Shown piece by piece: positions 7,806 through 17,360 of a DNA stretch of 48,481 nt (position 1 is its first letter; each line of letters begins with the position of its first letter). The stretch spans positions 230,557 through 279,037 of the forward strand of contig NZ_KB849211.1 of NCBI RefSeq assembly GCF_000368025.1, given 5' to 3'. The translations under genes were made by a program, and so were the position numbers. Source of the DNA: Acinetobacter parvus DSM 16617 = CIP 108168. Lineage in GTDB: Bacteria; Pseudomonadota; Gammaproteobacteria; Pseudomonadales; Moraxellaceae. The notes below the pieces were generated by a model. The model made no database searches and was not told the origin of the DNA. It saw only the letters and a program-made list of their open reading frames with translations.

Positions 7806-9038
7806 TCAGGCAAATATACCAATCACCTTACCTGTCAGTTGCTGTCCAATCAATGGGGTGTTTTTCCCCTGGGAAAGAATTGAGGCTTTGGAAACTACCC
7901 ATTGCAATGATGGATCAACCAGCACCCAGCCTGCCTCCTGTTGCCAGCGCTGTGACATATTCGCCACCTGTGCAGGAATCGAAGTGACTTTTTCCACCCA
8001 TTCCAGTGGCTCAAATACACCCTCGTTTACCAGTTGCACACCCAGTGCCACATAAGTATCAAAAGCGGTGATTCCAGACTGTGTTTCGGCAAAAGGTGCC
8101 ATTTTCGCAGAACTGCTTAATGGTTCATGATGGGTACAGATCGCATCAATCACGCCCTCTTTCACACCCTGACGCAATAATGCCTTGTCCTGTTCGGAAC
8201 GCAGCGGTGGACGCACATGCGCAAGTGCATTAAAACCATCTGTTAGTTGTTCAGTTAAATGTAACTGATGCATGGCGACATCGGCAGTCACAGGCAATCC
8301 TTTGGCCTTGGCAGCTCGGATCAACTCCACAGACGCGCCACAGGACAACAGGCCAAAATGAGCCCTAACACCTGTCGCTTCAATCATCAGTAGATACTTG
8401 GCAATCGCCACTGTTTCTGCAATCGCAGGAATCATTGGCAGGCCCTGACGTGAGGCAATAAAGCCCTCATGCGCACAACCATCTTTGGCAATTTGCGGTT
8501 CTTCCGCATAGAACACCACCGTCAGCCCCAAACCAGCAGCATACTCAAGGGTACGAATCACCACATCATCATTTTCAAAGGCTGCATTGGCATTGGAAAC
8601 GGCTGTACAACCACCTTTTTTTAAACCCGCCATATTGGCTGGCTGTTTTCCATTTAAACCCTGGGTCTGTGCGCCAATGATCTGCAAATAGATACCGCCA
8701 TCGAGTTGTGCCTTTTCAATGAGACCATGAATCAAGGCACCATTATCCTGCACAATTGGCTTTGAATCTGGTGGGGTAATCACATGCAGAATCCCATTGG
8801 CACGGGCTGCCTTGCCTTCCGACTTCAAGGTGCCATGCTGCTGCTGACCTGGTTCACGCAAACGCGCACACAAGTCCACCATGGTTGGCATCAACCATTT
8901 ACCCTGCCCATCAATGCTTTCATCCACCTGATCAACGGCTTCAACCAATTTTCCGTTTTCAATAAAAACTGTTTTAACCAGATCAGTTTTTTGAATTGGA
9001 TCGAGCACACGGACATTTTCAATTTTTACAATACTCAT
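7806..9038 (-). CDS. pyrC': non-catalytic dihydroorotase-like subunit PyrC'
   Basis: This 410-residue protein has the amidohydrolase fold of dihydroorotases and lies directly downstream of pyrB, as in Pseudomonas and other Acinetobacter. It lacks the catalytic metal site: the position of the usual DxHxHLREPG motif reads DLCARLREPG, so both histidines are gone. In Pseudomonas such PyrC' proteins are inactive partners needed to assemble the dodecameric aspartate carbamoyltransferase, and the same role is inferred here. A separate active dihydroorotase must be encoded elsewhere. The start lies 12 bp after the pyrB stop, so the two genes are cotranscribed. Confidence 0.9.
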   Translation of the reverse strand: MSIVKIENVRVLDPIQKTDLVKTVFIENGKLVEAVDQVDESIDGQGKWLMPTMVDLCARLREPGQQQHGTLKSEGKAARANGILHVITPPDSKPIVQDNGALIHGLIEKAQLDGGIYLQIIGAQTQGLNGKQPANMAGLKKGGCTAVSNANAAFENDDVVIRTLEYAAGLGLTVVFYAEEPQIAKDGCAHEGFIASRQGLPMIPAIAETVAIAKYLLMIEATGVRAHFGLLSCGASVELIRAAKAKGLPVTADVAMHQLHLTEQLTDGFNALAHVRPPLRSEQDKALLRQGVKEGVIDAICTHHEPLSSSAKMAPFAETQSGITAFDTYVALGVQLVNEGVFEPLEWVEKVTSIPAQVANMSQRWQQEAGWVLVDPSLQWVVSKASILSQGKNTPLIGQQLTGKVIGIFA

Positions 9039-9050
9039 GTGAGCTATCCC

Positions 9051-10067
9051 TTACAGTGCAATCACATCAATTAAACCCTGTTCCTGTAATTGTCCTTGCA
9101 TTGCAAGTGCCAATACAGCCATACGAACCGCAATCCCGTTGGTGACCTGCTTGAGAATCACGGACTGGTCACCATCGGCAATGCTGGAATCAATTTCAAC
9201 ACCACGGTTCATCGGCCCTGGGTGCATCACGATACAATCAGGTTTTGCCAAAGCCAGACGTTCTTTGTTAAGTCCGTACATTTTATAAAATTCAGACTGT
9301 GACGCTAAGGCAGGTGAATCAATCCGCTCGTTCTGGATACGCAAGGCAATAATCACATCACAGTCTGTCACGCCTGCATCCATCTGGTTAAATAAACGCA
9401 CATGATCACCATACTCATCAAAACCCACAGGTAGCAAGGTATTCGGCGCAATCACACGAATATCCTTACAGCCCAGCGTTTGTAATGCCGCAACGTCTGA
9501 ACGTGCCACCCGTGAATGTTTAATATCACCGATAATGGCCACACTGAGTTGTTCAAATGGTTTCTTGGTTTCACGGCGAATGGTCAGCATGTCCAGCATT
9601 GCTTGGGTCGGATGTGCATGGCGACCATCACCCGCATTAATAATGGCAACTTTAGGGCAGATATCTTTGGCAATAAAATGTGCGGCACCTGAAGATGAAT
9701 GACGTACCACAAAAATATCGGCCGCCATCGCCTCCAGATTCCAAAGCGTATCCCGCAGCGTTTCACCTTTTGAAGTACTTGAGCGTGCAATGTCAATATT
9801 CAGGACATTTGCAGATAAACGTTTTGCCGCAGCCTCAAAGGTGGTTCGGGTACGGGTCGAGTTTTCAAAGAAAAGATTCATCACCGTCAAACCCTCTAAT
9901 AAGGGACGGTTGATCAGGTTATTATTGTCATCTAAAAAGCTTTGTGCTGTATCTAAAATCTTGGTCAGGCTTTCCCTTGAAAGGCCCTCAATGGTTAAAA
10001 AGTGTTTTAAATTTCCTTGCTGATTCAGTTGAACCTGACTCGGTTGATGCAGGGCTGCAATATGCAT
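9051..10067 (-). CDS. pyrB: aspartate carbamoyltransferase catalytic subunit
   Basis: PyrB condenses carbamoyl phosphate with aspartate, the committed step of pyrimidine synthesis. The 338-residue length matches the longer Pseudomonas-type PyrB with an N-terminal extension. The carbamoyl-phosphate site FFENSTRTRTTFE lies near residues 66-78, and SSTSKGETLRDTL, the DGRHAHPTQAMLD loop and the HPGPMNRGVEID near the end are all present. There is no pyrI partner; instead the inactive pyrC' follows at once, consistent with a PyrB-PyrC' holoenzyme. Confidence 0.97.
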   Translation of the reverse strand: MHIAALHQPSQVQLNQQGNLKHFLTIEGLSRESLTKILDTAQSFLDDNNNLINRPLLEGLTVMNLFFENSTRTRTTFEAAAKRLSANVLNIDIARSSTSKGETLRDTLWNLEAMAADIFVVRHSSSGAAHFIAKDICPKVAIINAGDGRHAHPTQAMLDMLTIRRETKKPFEQLSVAIIGDIKHSRVARSDVAALQTLGCKDIRVIAPNTLLPVGFDEYGDHVRLFNQMDAGVTDCDVIIALRIQNERIDSPALASQSEFYKMYGLNKERLALAKPDCIVMHPGPMNRGVEIDSSIADGDQSVILKQVTNGIAVRMAVLALAMQGQLQEQGLIDVIAL

Positions 10068-10186
10068 AATGGATTCCTATGGGTCGAATCACCAAAACCT
10101 GCATAGTGTAGCCCAATTCTTGTATTTTCGCAGAACAACTTTTCACCGTTATGTTGCATTAAATGAGAGAGTTGCAACAGATTCGG

Positions 10187-10561
10187 CTAGCGCAGCGCAC
10201 CAATATAGTGATGATGAACCTGTGCCTGATAAATCTCTTCGTCAGTCACCTCTATTGAATAGTAGTCATTTTCCTCAACAGGCTGTTCTTTCTCAGCTTC
10301 CACCTTAGTTTCAACCAAGGCGAGAGCTGGCTCAGGATATAGGTCAATTAACGGACGCAAGCGCTCAACATAATGGGCCAGCTCGGCATCCTGTGTTGCC
10401 AGGGCAATATCCACAATATGTTGTGCATATTCCTTGTTATGCACCAAGTACATCACGTCAATCACGCGACTGGATACCCGTCTTAAACGGACATACATTT
10501 GGGTTGCGGTTGCAAAAGCCTCGGCACTGACCATCACTTCATTATTCATGCTTTCTTTCAT
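10187..10561 (-). CDS. conserved hypothetical protein
   Basis: This 124-residue protein has no signal peptide or membrane segment. The N-terminal two-thirds is helical (ATQMYVRLRRVSSRVIDVMY, then a second helical stretch ending in LRPLIDLYP), and the C-terminus is acidic with a Glu/Val-rich linker and a His-rich tail. A GAGG ribosome-binding site precedes the ATG at 10561. It sits between pyrB (same strand) and divergent rlmL. I recognise no domain; it looks like a lineage-specific cytoplasmic protein. Confidence 0.7.
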   Translation of the reverse strand: MKESMNNEVMVSAEAFATATQMYVRLRRVSSRVIDVMYLVHNKEYAQHIVDIALATQDAELAHYVERLRPLIDLYPEPALALVETKVEAEKEQPVEENDYYSIEVTDEEIYQAQVHHHYIGALR

Positions 10562-10809
10562 AACGTCCTCACATCGTTGGGAGAAGTATTTAACGATAAT
10601 TTATCTAAAGAAATGCAAAATCTGTACCAATTATTAAAATGAAGTAAAAAATGCCCTGCCCCACGTGCAGAAATTATAAACAAACATCAGATCACTTTAA
10701 AAAAACCTCTTAATAGATGATAAAGCTGACGATCACACAAATATGCGCCGACAGAACAGGTAAAAATCAGTTAAAATAGCCGATTGCTAAAACCGCTTTG
10801 GAACATTGA

Positions 10810-13014
10810 ATGAACGCTAAACCACGTCTAACAGAATATTGGGTGACCTGTGCGGATGGACTGGAAACCTTATTACAACAAGAATTGGAAAGCTTTGGTA
10901 TTCATGACATTCAACGTTTTGCGGGACGTTTGATTTTTAAGGACACACTGGAACAGGCGTATCGGGTCTGTATGTGGTCACGCCTTGCCTCACGAGTCGT
11001 TTTGCCCATTCATAGACATGAGTTGGAACATTCGCATGATGCCCGTGATGTGGCGGAAGAACTCTATGAGGGTGCAATCAGTTTTGACTGGTCTTTAATT
11101 TTTGCTCCACAAAGCACCTTTGCAGTGCGCCTGCATGTTGAACGTGAAATTAAGGTCAATACCCAGTTTGCCACCTTACGGGTTAAAGATGGCGTTGTAG
11201 ATTCCTTTATGGAAGCAGTGGGTAAACGCCCAAGTATTGATATCAAGCAGCCTGAAATTACACTTTATGTGTTGGCAGGTAAAACTGAACACACCTACTG
11301 TCTGGATTTATCTGGTGATTCTCTGCATAAACGTGGCTATCGCCGTTTTATGACCGATGCGCCAATTAAAGAAAATCTGGCAGCGGCAATTCTACAAAAA
11401 GCTCAATTAGCACAATATCAACCCGATATTATTCTTGACCCAATGTGCGGTTCAGGCACATTCATCATTGAAGCCCTCATGATTTTAACAGATCGTGCGC
11501 CAGGCCTAGTTCGACGTTTTGGTTTTAATGGCTGGCATGGGCATGACCGTGATCTCTGGTTATCACTTAAGGCTGAAGCAGCGGAACGCCATGAAAAAGC
11601 TTTGGAACAGGCTTTACCTAAATTCTATGCTTACGATGCAGACTGGGAAGCAGTCAAGGCCACCCGCCAAAATATCATTGCTGCGGGTTTTGAAAAACTG
11701 CTTGACCAAATCCAGATTGAAGAACGTACCTTAGCGGACTGGGATGACTTTCATGCCGAGGGCAAGAAAGCCTTTATTGTGACCAATCCTCCTTATGGGG
11801 AACGTTTGGGAGATAAAGCATCAAACCGCTCTTTATATCTGGGTTTATCGGCTCTATTACAGAAGAATTTTCCAAACCAGCGTGCCGCAATTATTGCCGC
11901 ACAGGTTGAACAGGCAGATGTACTGGCATTTAACGACCCACAAACCTTACGTTTAATGAATGGTAAATTACCAATCTACGTGCGTTTTGGCACCATCAAG
12001 CCAGCAACTGTCACCCAACCCTTTTTGGCAACATGGCAACCACAACAGTTTGAAAAAATCGAGGGTGCTGAGGATTTTACCAACCGTTTGCAAAAAAACA
12101 TGCAGGCCTTAAAAAAATGGGCAGTTAAAGAAAATATCTACTGTCTACGTCTGTATGATGCCGACTTGCCTGACTTCAACGTTGCCGTTGATTTATATGG
12201 GGATAGATTGCATGTTCAGGAATATGCGCCACCTAAAACCATTGATCCTGAAAAAGCCAAAAAACGTTTTAACCTTGCACTTGCCGCAATCCGTGCTGTG
12301 ACTGGCTTACAACGTGATGCCATATTTATTAAAACCCGTGCAAAACAGACAGGTACCAATCAATACACCAAACAAAGTACCGCCTCTAAACGCTTTATCG
12401 TTCAGGAAGGTGATGCCAAAATTTTAGTCAACTTAACCGATTACTTGGATACAGGTCTATTTTTAGACCATCGCCAGATTCGTCTTCGAATCGCCAAGGA
12501 AGCGCGTGGCAAGCATTTCCTGAACCTGTATAGCTATACCTCAACTGCAAGCTTGCATGCCGCATTGGGTGGCGCAGCCAGTACCACCAGTGTTGACTTA
12601 TCCAACACCTATCTGAGTTGGTCTAAAGAAAACTTTGTACTGAATGGCTTAACCGTAGACCATGCAGATGAACAGCATATGTTTTTTGCCAGTGACTGTT
12701 TTGAATGGTTAAAAGAGGGTCATGAGCAATATGACCTGATCTTTATTGATCCACCGACTTTCTCAAACTCAAAGAAATTCTATGGAACATTTGATGTACA
12801 GCGTGACCATGTTTCACTGCTTAAACGGGCAATGAACCGTCTAAACAGTGAGGGAACACTATATTTTTCAAATAACTATAGAGGTTTCGAATTGGATGAG
12901 GAACTTGAAGCCCTATACGATGTTGAAGAAATTACCTCTGAAACCATTGGACTAGATTTCAAACGTAATCAAAAAATTCATCGTGCCTGGAAAATAAAAC
13001 ACCAACAACTTTGA
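10810..13014 (+). CDS. rlmL: bifunctional 23S rRNA methyltransferase RlmKL
   Basis: The 734-residue protein is the fused enzyme that makes m2G2445 (RlmL half) and m7G2069 (RlmK half) in 23S rRNA. The N-terminal THUMP RNA-binding domain (about 1-160) is followed by the RlmL methyltransferase with LDPMCGSGTFIIEAL near residue 210 and the catalytic TNPPYGERLG near residue 328. The C-terminal RlmK half has a second SAM domain with FLNLYSYTSTASLHAALGG near residue 575 and IDPPTFSNSK near residue 650. Length and domain order are those of E. coli RlmL. It stands alone and ends before a strong hairpin. Confidence 0.96.
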   Translation: MNAKPRLTEYWVTCADGLETLLQQELESFGIHDIQRFAGRLIFKDTLEQAYRVCMWSRLASRVVLPIHRHELEHSHDARDVAEELYEGAISFDWSLIFAPQSTFAVRLHVEREIKVNTQFATLRVKDGVVDSFMEAVGKRPSIDIKQPEITLYVLAGKTEHTYCLDLSGDSLHKRGYRRFMTDAPIKENLAAAILQKAQLAQYQPDIILDPMCGSGTFIIEALMILTDRAPGLVRRFGFNGWHGHDRDLWLSLKAEAAERHEKALEQALPKFYAYDADWEAVKATRQNIIAAGFEKLLDQIQIEERTLADWDDFHAEGKKAFIVTNPPYGERLGDKASNRSLYLGLSALLQKNFPNQRAAIIAAQVEQADVLAFNDPQTLRLMNGKLPIYVRFGTIKPATVTQPFLATWQPQQFEKIEGAEDFTNRLQKNMQALKKWAVKENIYCLRLYDADLPDFNVAVDLYGDRLHVQEYAPPKTIDPEKAKKRFNLALAAIRAVTGLQRDAIFIKTRAKQTGTNQYTKQSTASKRFIVQEGDAKILVNLTDYLDTGLFLDHRQIRLRIAKEARGKHFLNLYSYTSTASLHAALGGAASTTSVDLSNTYLSWSKENFVLNGLTVDHADEQHMFFASDCFEWLKEGHEQYDLIFIDPPTFSNSKKFYGTFDVQRDHVSLLKRAMNRLNSEGTLYFSNNYRGFELDEELEALYDVEEITSETIGLDFKRNQKIHRAWKIKHQQL

Positions 13015-13024
13015 AACTGAAAAC

Positions 13025-13059
13025 AAGCCACCATTTTGTCTTAACTCGAATGGTGGCTT
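13025..13059 (+). terminator. hairpin after rlmL
   Basis: A perfect 11-bp inverted repeat AAGCCACCATT/AATGGTGGCTT with a 13-base loop begins about 10 bp after the rlmL stop. The T-run is weak, but its position and stem strength favour a terminator. Confidence 0.65.
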
Positions 13060-13127
13060 CACTTATCAGTTTAAAATTTTGAGTATTATATCATGTACAG
13101 AAAAAATAAATTCTCGAATAAATTGTA

Positions 13128-13616
13128 TTATTTCTTATTTAAAGTCACGGTACCTGTAACACGCCCCTCAATATCTACCTGATTGCCAGCAGTATTATAG
13201 GTATCAGAAAACTCATAGGTGTGTACATTATCTGAATTAAACTCATAAATCATCAAACGATCTGGAGCGACTGCATGAGGTTTAATGGTTGCAGCTTTTT
13301 TATCTCGCCCATCCGAAACAGTGTTTCTTTTCTGCTCTTGATAAGGTGATAAAACGCTTTCTGATAGAATTTTAATCCGTACATCACGGAGATTTTGATC
13401 GCTTAGTACACGTTGTGCACGCCAGCGTTCTTCCTCTGGCTTTAATACATCCTGCTGGGCTTTTACAATGATGCTCGGCAATGCGTTATTCAGCACGCCT
13501 GTTTGTAGTGCCAGATTTACTTCATTCAATGGTTGTGCAGCATGCCCCATTGAAGATAAAGCGATCATAAACAAAATTACACAGCGGTCCGTGTAATGAT
13601 GTTGCTTATTTTCCAT
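13128..13616 (-). CDS. hypothetical exported protein
   Basis: This 162-residue protein has a signal-peptide-like N-terminus: a polar His-rich start, a hydrophobic stretch CVILFMIALSSMGHA and a likely cleavage site after AQ near residue 28. The mature part is charged, with a helical, Gln/Arg-rich middle and a C-terminal beta-rich portion. No conserved domain is recognised. An AGGA ribosome-binding site lies 8 bp before the ATG. It is downstream of clpB on the same strand but is separated from it by a terminator, so it is probably transcribed on its own. Confidence 0.65.
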   Translation of the reverse strand: MENKQHHYTDRCVILFMIALSSMGHAAQPLNEVNLALQTGVLNNALPSIIVKAQQDVLKPEEERWRAQRVLSDQNLRDVRIKILSESVLSPYQEQKRNTVSDGRDKKAATIKPHAVAPDRLMIYEFNSDNVHTYEFSDTYNTAGNQVDIEGRVTGTVTLNKK

Positions 13617-13730
13617 TGCAATTCATCCTGAATTTTTTTCTTATTTGTTCTGAAACTATCAAGTTTTTCATCAAGCCGCAATGTTATTGGTACTTTTCCC
13701 CAAAAAATCTGACCAGTTGCACTCATATAA

Positions 13731-13762
13731 AAAAAGATGGTGATTGGCATCACCATCTTTTT
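13731..13762. terminator. terminator after clpB
   Basis: A perfect 14-bp inverted repeat, AAAAAGATGGTGAT and its complement, around the loop TGGC lies 26 bp past the clpB stop. A- and T-runs on both sides make it effective on either strand. Confidence 0.88.
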
Positions 13763-13787
13763 ACACATTGGCCGTTAAATTTTTTGC

Positions 13788-16367
13788 CTAGCTCAACTTG
13801 AGTTTCTCAAACACCAAATGACCATCCTCAGCTTTTATCAGGATGTTATCTCCAGGCTGGAACTCACCAGATAAAATCTTCTGCGCCAGAGTATTTTCCA
13901 CCTGTTGCTGAATTGCACGTTTTAACGGACGTGCACCATACACAGGGTCAAAGCCAGCCTCAATCAATAGATCAAATGCCGTGTCATCCACAGTCAAGCC
14001 TATATCACGCTCATTGAGGCGGGAACGTAAACGTTCCAGTTGAATATCCGCAATAGCACGAATCTGGTCTTTTTGCAGTGGATGGAAAATCACCACCTCA
14101 TCAATACGGTTGATAAACTCTGGACGGAAATGCTGGCTAACCGCATTCATCACCACTGCCCGAATCTCATCATCAGTGGCCCCCTCACCCAGTTCTCGTA
14201 CATCTTGTGAACCCAAGTTCGAGGTCATCACGATGACCGTGTTTTTAAAGTCCACCACGCGGCCTTGTGAATCCGTCAAGCGACCATCATCCAACACCTG
14301 TAGCAAGATATTGAACACATCTGGATGCGCTTTCTCCACCTCGTCAAACAACACCACGCTGTATGGTTTACGGCGTACCGCTTCGGTTAAAACACCACCC
14401 TCTTCATAGCCCACATAGCCTGGAGGCGCACCAACTAAACGGCTCACCGAGTGCTTTTCCATAAACTCAGACATATCAATCCGAATCATGGCATCATCAC
14501 TGTCAAACAGGAAGTTAGCCAATGCCTTGGTCAACTCGGTTTTACCCACACCTGTCGGGCCAAGGAACAGGAATGATCCACTTGGGCGGTTCGGGTCAGA
14601 CAAACCTGCGCGTGAACGGCGTACCGCATTGGAAACCGCCACCACCGCCTCATCCTGACCCACCACACGTTTATGCAGAAATTCTTCCATCTGGAGCAGT
14701 TTTTCACGTTCGCCCTGCAACATTTTCGTTACAGGAATACCTGTTGCCGCACTGACCACCTCAGCAATCTCATTCTCGGTCACTTTGGTACGAATGAGTT
14801 TAGGTTCCTCATTTTCCTCAGCAACTTCCGCCTGTTCCAGACGCTTTTGTAACTCTGGAATCACACCATATTGTAGGCGTGCTGCTTCCGCCAAATCACC
14901 CTCACGTTTGGCTTTTTCCAAAGCAACCCGTGCTTGATCCAATTCGATCTGGGCTTTTTTATCACCCTCAACCAGTGTTTTTTCAGCTTTCCAGATTTCT
15001 TCCAGATCATTGTACTCTTTCTGCTTTTCAGCAATTTGCTGCTCAAGATGATTGACTTCAGCCTTACTGCCTGCATCTTCATCTTTTTTCACCGCTTCCA
15101 ACTGCATTTTCAACTGGATGAGACGGCGATCAAGCTTATCCAGTGCCTCTGGCTTAGAGTCGATCTCCATTTTAATCCGTGAAGCCGCCTCATCAATCAG
15201 GTCAATCGCTTTATCTGGCAACTGACGGTCAGTGATGTAACGATGTGACATTTTCGCCGCCCCAATAATCGCGGAATCCAAAATTTGTACACCGTGATGG
15301 GTTGCATATTTCTCTTTAAGACCACGCAAAATCGCAATGGTATCTTCCACACTTGGCTCATCCACCAACACTTTCTGGAAACGACGCTCAAGCGCTGCAT
15401 CTTTCTCAATATACTGGCGATATTCATCTAGAGTGGTAGCACCAACACAGCGTAGTTCACCACGCGCCAACGCAGGTTTAAGCATGTTACCTGCGTCCAT
15501 TGCGCCATCGCCCTTACCCGCGCCTACAAGGGTATGCAGCTCATCAATAAACAAGATGATTTCGCCTTCATGTTTGGCAAGGTCTTTCAGCACCGCTTTT
15601 AAGCGTTCCTCAAACTCACCACGATATTTTGCACCCGCTAGCAACGAACCCAAGTCCAGTGAAAGCACACGTTTATTCTTTAAGCTTTCAGGCACCTCAC
15701 CATTGACGATGCGTTGTGCCAAGCCCTCTACAATCGCGGTTTTACCGACCCCAGGTTCACCAATCAGCACAGGGTTATTTTTGGTACGGCGTGACAACAC
15801 CTGAATGGTACGGCGGATTTCATCATCACGCCCAATCACAGGGTCTAGCTTGCCTGCCAAGGCACGCTCGGTTAAATCAATGGTATATTTACTGAGTGAG
15901 TCACGTTGATCTTCATGGTTATTGGTGGTCACTTTTTCTGTTCCTCTAATTTTTTCAATGACTGCACGTAATTTCTGTGCAGTTGCACCTGAGCTTTCAA
16001 TAATTTTTTTGGTTTCACCCTGTTCAGCCAATGCCAATAGCACCCAATCAGTGGATAAAAATTCATCCCCTGCTTTTTGTGCATAACTATCAGCTAAATT
16101 TAAAATGCGTACCGCTTCTGGATTTAAATTGACGTCACCCGTCGGATTACTAATCGTTGCAGCATCATTTAATGCCTGATTCAGTTTTTGCATTAAGGTG
16201 GGTAAATCAGCCCCTGCTTGCTGCAACAGACTCTGGTTAGCAGGTTCTTCCAGCAATGTCATAAGGATATGAATCCCTGCAATTGCGGTATGGTCCTTGC
16301 CTATTGCCAGTGACTGTGCATCTGAGAGTGCTTGCTGTAGGCGGTTTGTAAATTTTTCAAAGCGCAT
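13788..16367 (-). CDS. clpB: ATP-dependent disaggregase ClpB
   Basis: ClpB is the hexameric AAA+ chaperone that works with DnaK to extract proteins from aggregates. The 859-residue length is standard. The order is: N-terminal Clp_N repeat domain (1-145), AAA1 with Walker A GEPGVGKT near residue 206 and Walker B ILFIDE near 274, a long coiled-coil middle domain (about 405-530), then AAA2 with GPTGVGKT near 606 and VVLFDEVEKAHPD, and the D2-small domain ending in LVFEKLKLS. No ClpP-binding loop is seen. Such genes are usually under heat-shock sigma control; I could not confirm a sigma-32 promoter here. Single gene with its own terminator. Confidence 0.98.
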   Translation of the reverse strand: MRFEKFTNRLQQALSDAQSLAIGKDHTAIAGIHILMTLLEEPANQSLLQQAGADLPTLMQKLNQALNDAATISNPTGDVNLNPEAVRILNLADSYAQKAGDEFLSTDWVLLALAEQGETKKIIESSGATAQKLRAVIEKIRGTEKVTTNNHEDQRDSLSKYTIDLTERALAGKLDPVIGRDDEIRRTIQVLSRRTKNNPVLIGEPGVGKTAIVEGLAQRIVNGEVPESLKNKRVLSLDLGSLLAGAKYRGEFEERLKAVLKDLAKHEGEIILFIDELHTLVGAGKGDGAMDAGNMLKPALARGELRCVGATTLDEYRQYIEKDAALERRFQKVLVDEPSVEDTIAILRGLKEKYATHHGVQILDSAIIGAAKMSHRYITDRQLPDKAIDLIDEAASRIKMEIDSKPEALDKLDRRLIQLKMQLEAVKKDEDAGSKAEVNHLEQQIAEKQKEYNDLEEIWKAEKTLVEGDKKAQIELDQARVALEKAKREGDLAEAARLQYGVIPELQKRLEQAEVAEENEEPKLIRTKVTENEIAEVVSAATGIPVTKMLQGEREKLLQMEEFLHKRVVGQDEAVVAVSNAVRRSRAGLSDPNRPSGSFLFLGPTGVGKTELTKALANFLFDSDDAMIRIDMSEFMEKHSVSRLVGAPPGYVGYEEGGVLTEAVRRKPYSVVLFDEVEKAHPDVFNILLQVLDDGRLTDSQGRVVDFKNTVIVMTSNLGSQDVRELGEGATDDEIRAVVMNAVSQHFRPEFINRIDEVVIFHPLQKDQIRAIADIQLERLRSRLNERDIGLTVDDTAFDLLIEAGFDPVYGARPLKRAIQQQVENTLAQKILSGEFQPGDNILIKAEDGHLVFEKLKLS

Positions 16368-16569
16368 TCTTGTTATTCCTCACAACAAATTTTTAACTTA
16401 TCACTAAGATGCGAACAGTTTTTAGATTTTCAAATAAAATTTATATGTTTTTCCAAAATCTTATAAAACAAAATATGGATAACACTCAGTAACAATATGG
16501 GTCTATAAATAATATATTTCAAGTATGTTTTGTATAAATTTTCGGTCTTTTCCAATTTGCACAGAACCT

Positions 16570-16722
16570 TTATTGTACTTTTATGTGGAAAAAGGACAGC
16601 ATATTCGTCAGGGTGAACAATTTGGACTGGTCGGGAAAACTAGGCGTGTGACGGGCGCGCACCTACATTGGGGAATGAGCCTGAACAATGCTCGGGTAGA
16701 TCCACAATTGTTCATAAAGTAA
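16570..16722 (+). pseudogene. C-terminal stump of an M23 metallopeptidase
   Basis: The plus-strand frame ending at 16722 reads YVEKGQHIRQGEQFGLVGKT and then RRVTGAHLHWGMSLN, the end of a LytM/M23 peptidase domain with the HLHWG metal-ligand motif. Only about 50 residues of domain remain, there is no credible start, and two usually conserved positions are changed (GKTGRVTGPHLHWG in the family, Arg and Ala here). The sequence just upstream is AT-rich and unrecognisable. It is a relic and is unlikely to be expressed. Confidence 0.8.
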
Positions 16723-16737
16723 AAACATAAACTTATA

Positions 16738-16769
16738 AAAAAGTAATCTATGGCAATAGATCACTTTTT
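16738..16769. terminator. bidirectional terminator
   Basis: An inverted repeat with one mismatch (AAAAAGTAATCTAT against ATAGATCACTTTTT, loop GGCA) lies just past the OsmC stop and just after the M23 relic. It has A/T runs on both strands. Confidence 0.8.
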
Positions 16770-16784
16770 AGAAATATTTAACAA

Positions 16785-17213
16785 TCAGGCATTATCCACT
16801 TCAATAATTTCAAAGTCATGGGTAATTTCCACCCCACCATCCGAAAGCATTTTACTTGCTGAACAGTATTTTTCCGCTGACAGTTCAACTGCCTTTTCAA
16901 CCTGCTTGGCTTTTACCGCTTTACCTGTCACAATGAAGTGTAGATGGATTTTTGTAAACACGGCTGGGATTGCATCTGCCCTTTCGGCTTTTAAGTGACA
17001 TACAACATCTGTGACATCTTGACGGGATTTCTTTAAAATGGTCACAATATCAAACGAAGCACAACCACCAAGTCCCATTAAAATCAATTCCATAGGACGT
17101 GGACCACGGTTTTCACCTCCATATTCTGCGGAACCATCCATCACCACACTGTGGCCACTTTCCGATTTCGCTTCAAAAGCAACATTCTCTAACCAATGTA
17201 CACTTGTTTGCAT
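16785..17213 (-). CDS. OsmC-family protein
   Basis: The 142-residue protein belongs to the OsmC/Ohr superfamily of thiol peroxidases. The central GLGGCASFDIVTILKK near residues 49-64 contains the family's first cysteine, and the second is in AEKYCSASKML near residues 113-123. The short, YhfA-like form with DGSAEYGGENRGPRPMELIL differs from true Ohr, so organic hydroperoxide reduction is possible but not certain. It is divergent from crp, which begins about 150 bp away. Confidence 0.88.
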   Translation of the reverse strand: MQTSVHWLENVAFEAKSESGHSVVMDGSAEYGGENRGPRPMELILMGLGGCASFDIVTILKKSRQDVTDVVCHLKAERADAIPAVFTKIHLHFIVTGKAVKAKQVEKAVELSAEKYCSASKMLSDGGVEITHDFEIIEVDNA

Positions 17214-17360
17214 TGCAACTACCCAAAAAACGTTATAAATTTACCTAGTTCTTGTACACTAACATAAAATGAGTTGATAAGGAATTTCATCTCTTCTGTG
17301 TAGAAAAGGCTTTAACAAAGCCTGTGCGATCGGTTTCATCCAAATTCGGAAATTTTAAGC

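Noticed and set aside
13577..13768. 63-codon minus-strand frame upstream of the exported protein gene
   Set aside because: It begins inside the clpB terminator hairpin and overlaps the better-supported gene at 13128-13616.
15337..15804. 155-codon open frame on the plus strand inside clpB
   Set aside because: It is antisense to a certain ClpB core; the composition (Ser/Arg/Pro-rich) is what antisense of a conserved AAA+ gene gives, and there is no ribosome-binding site.
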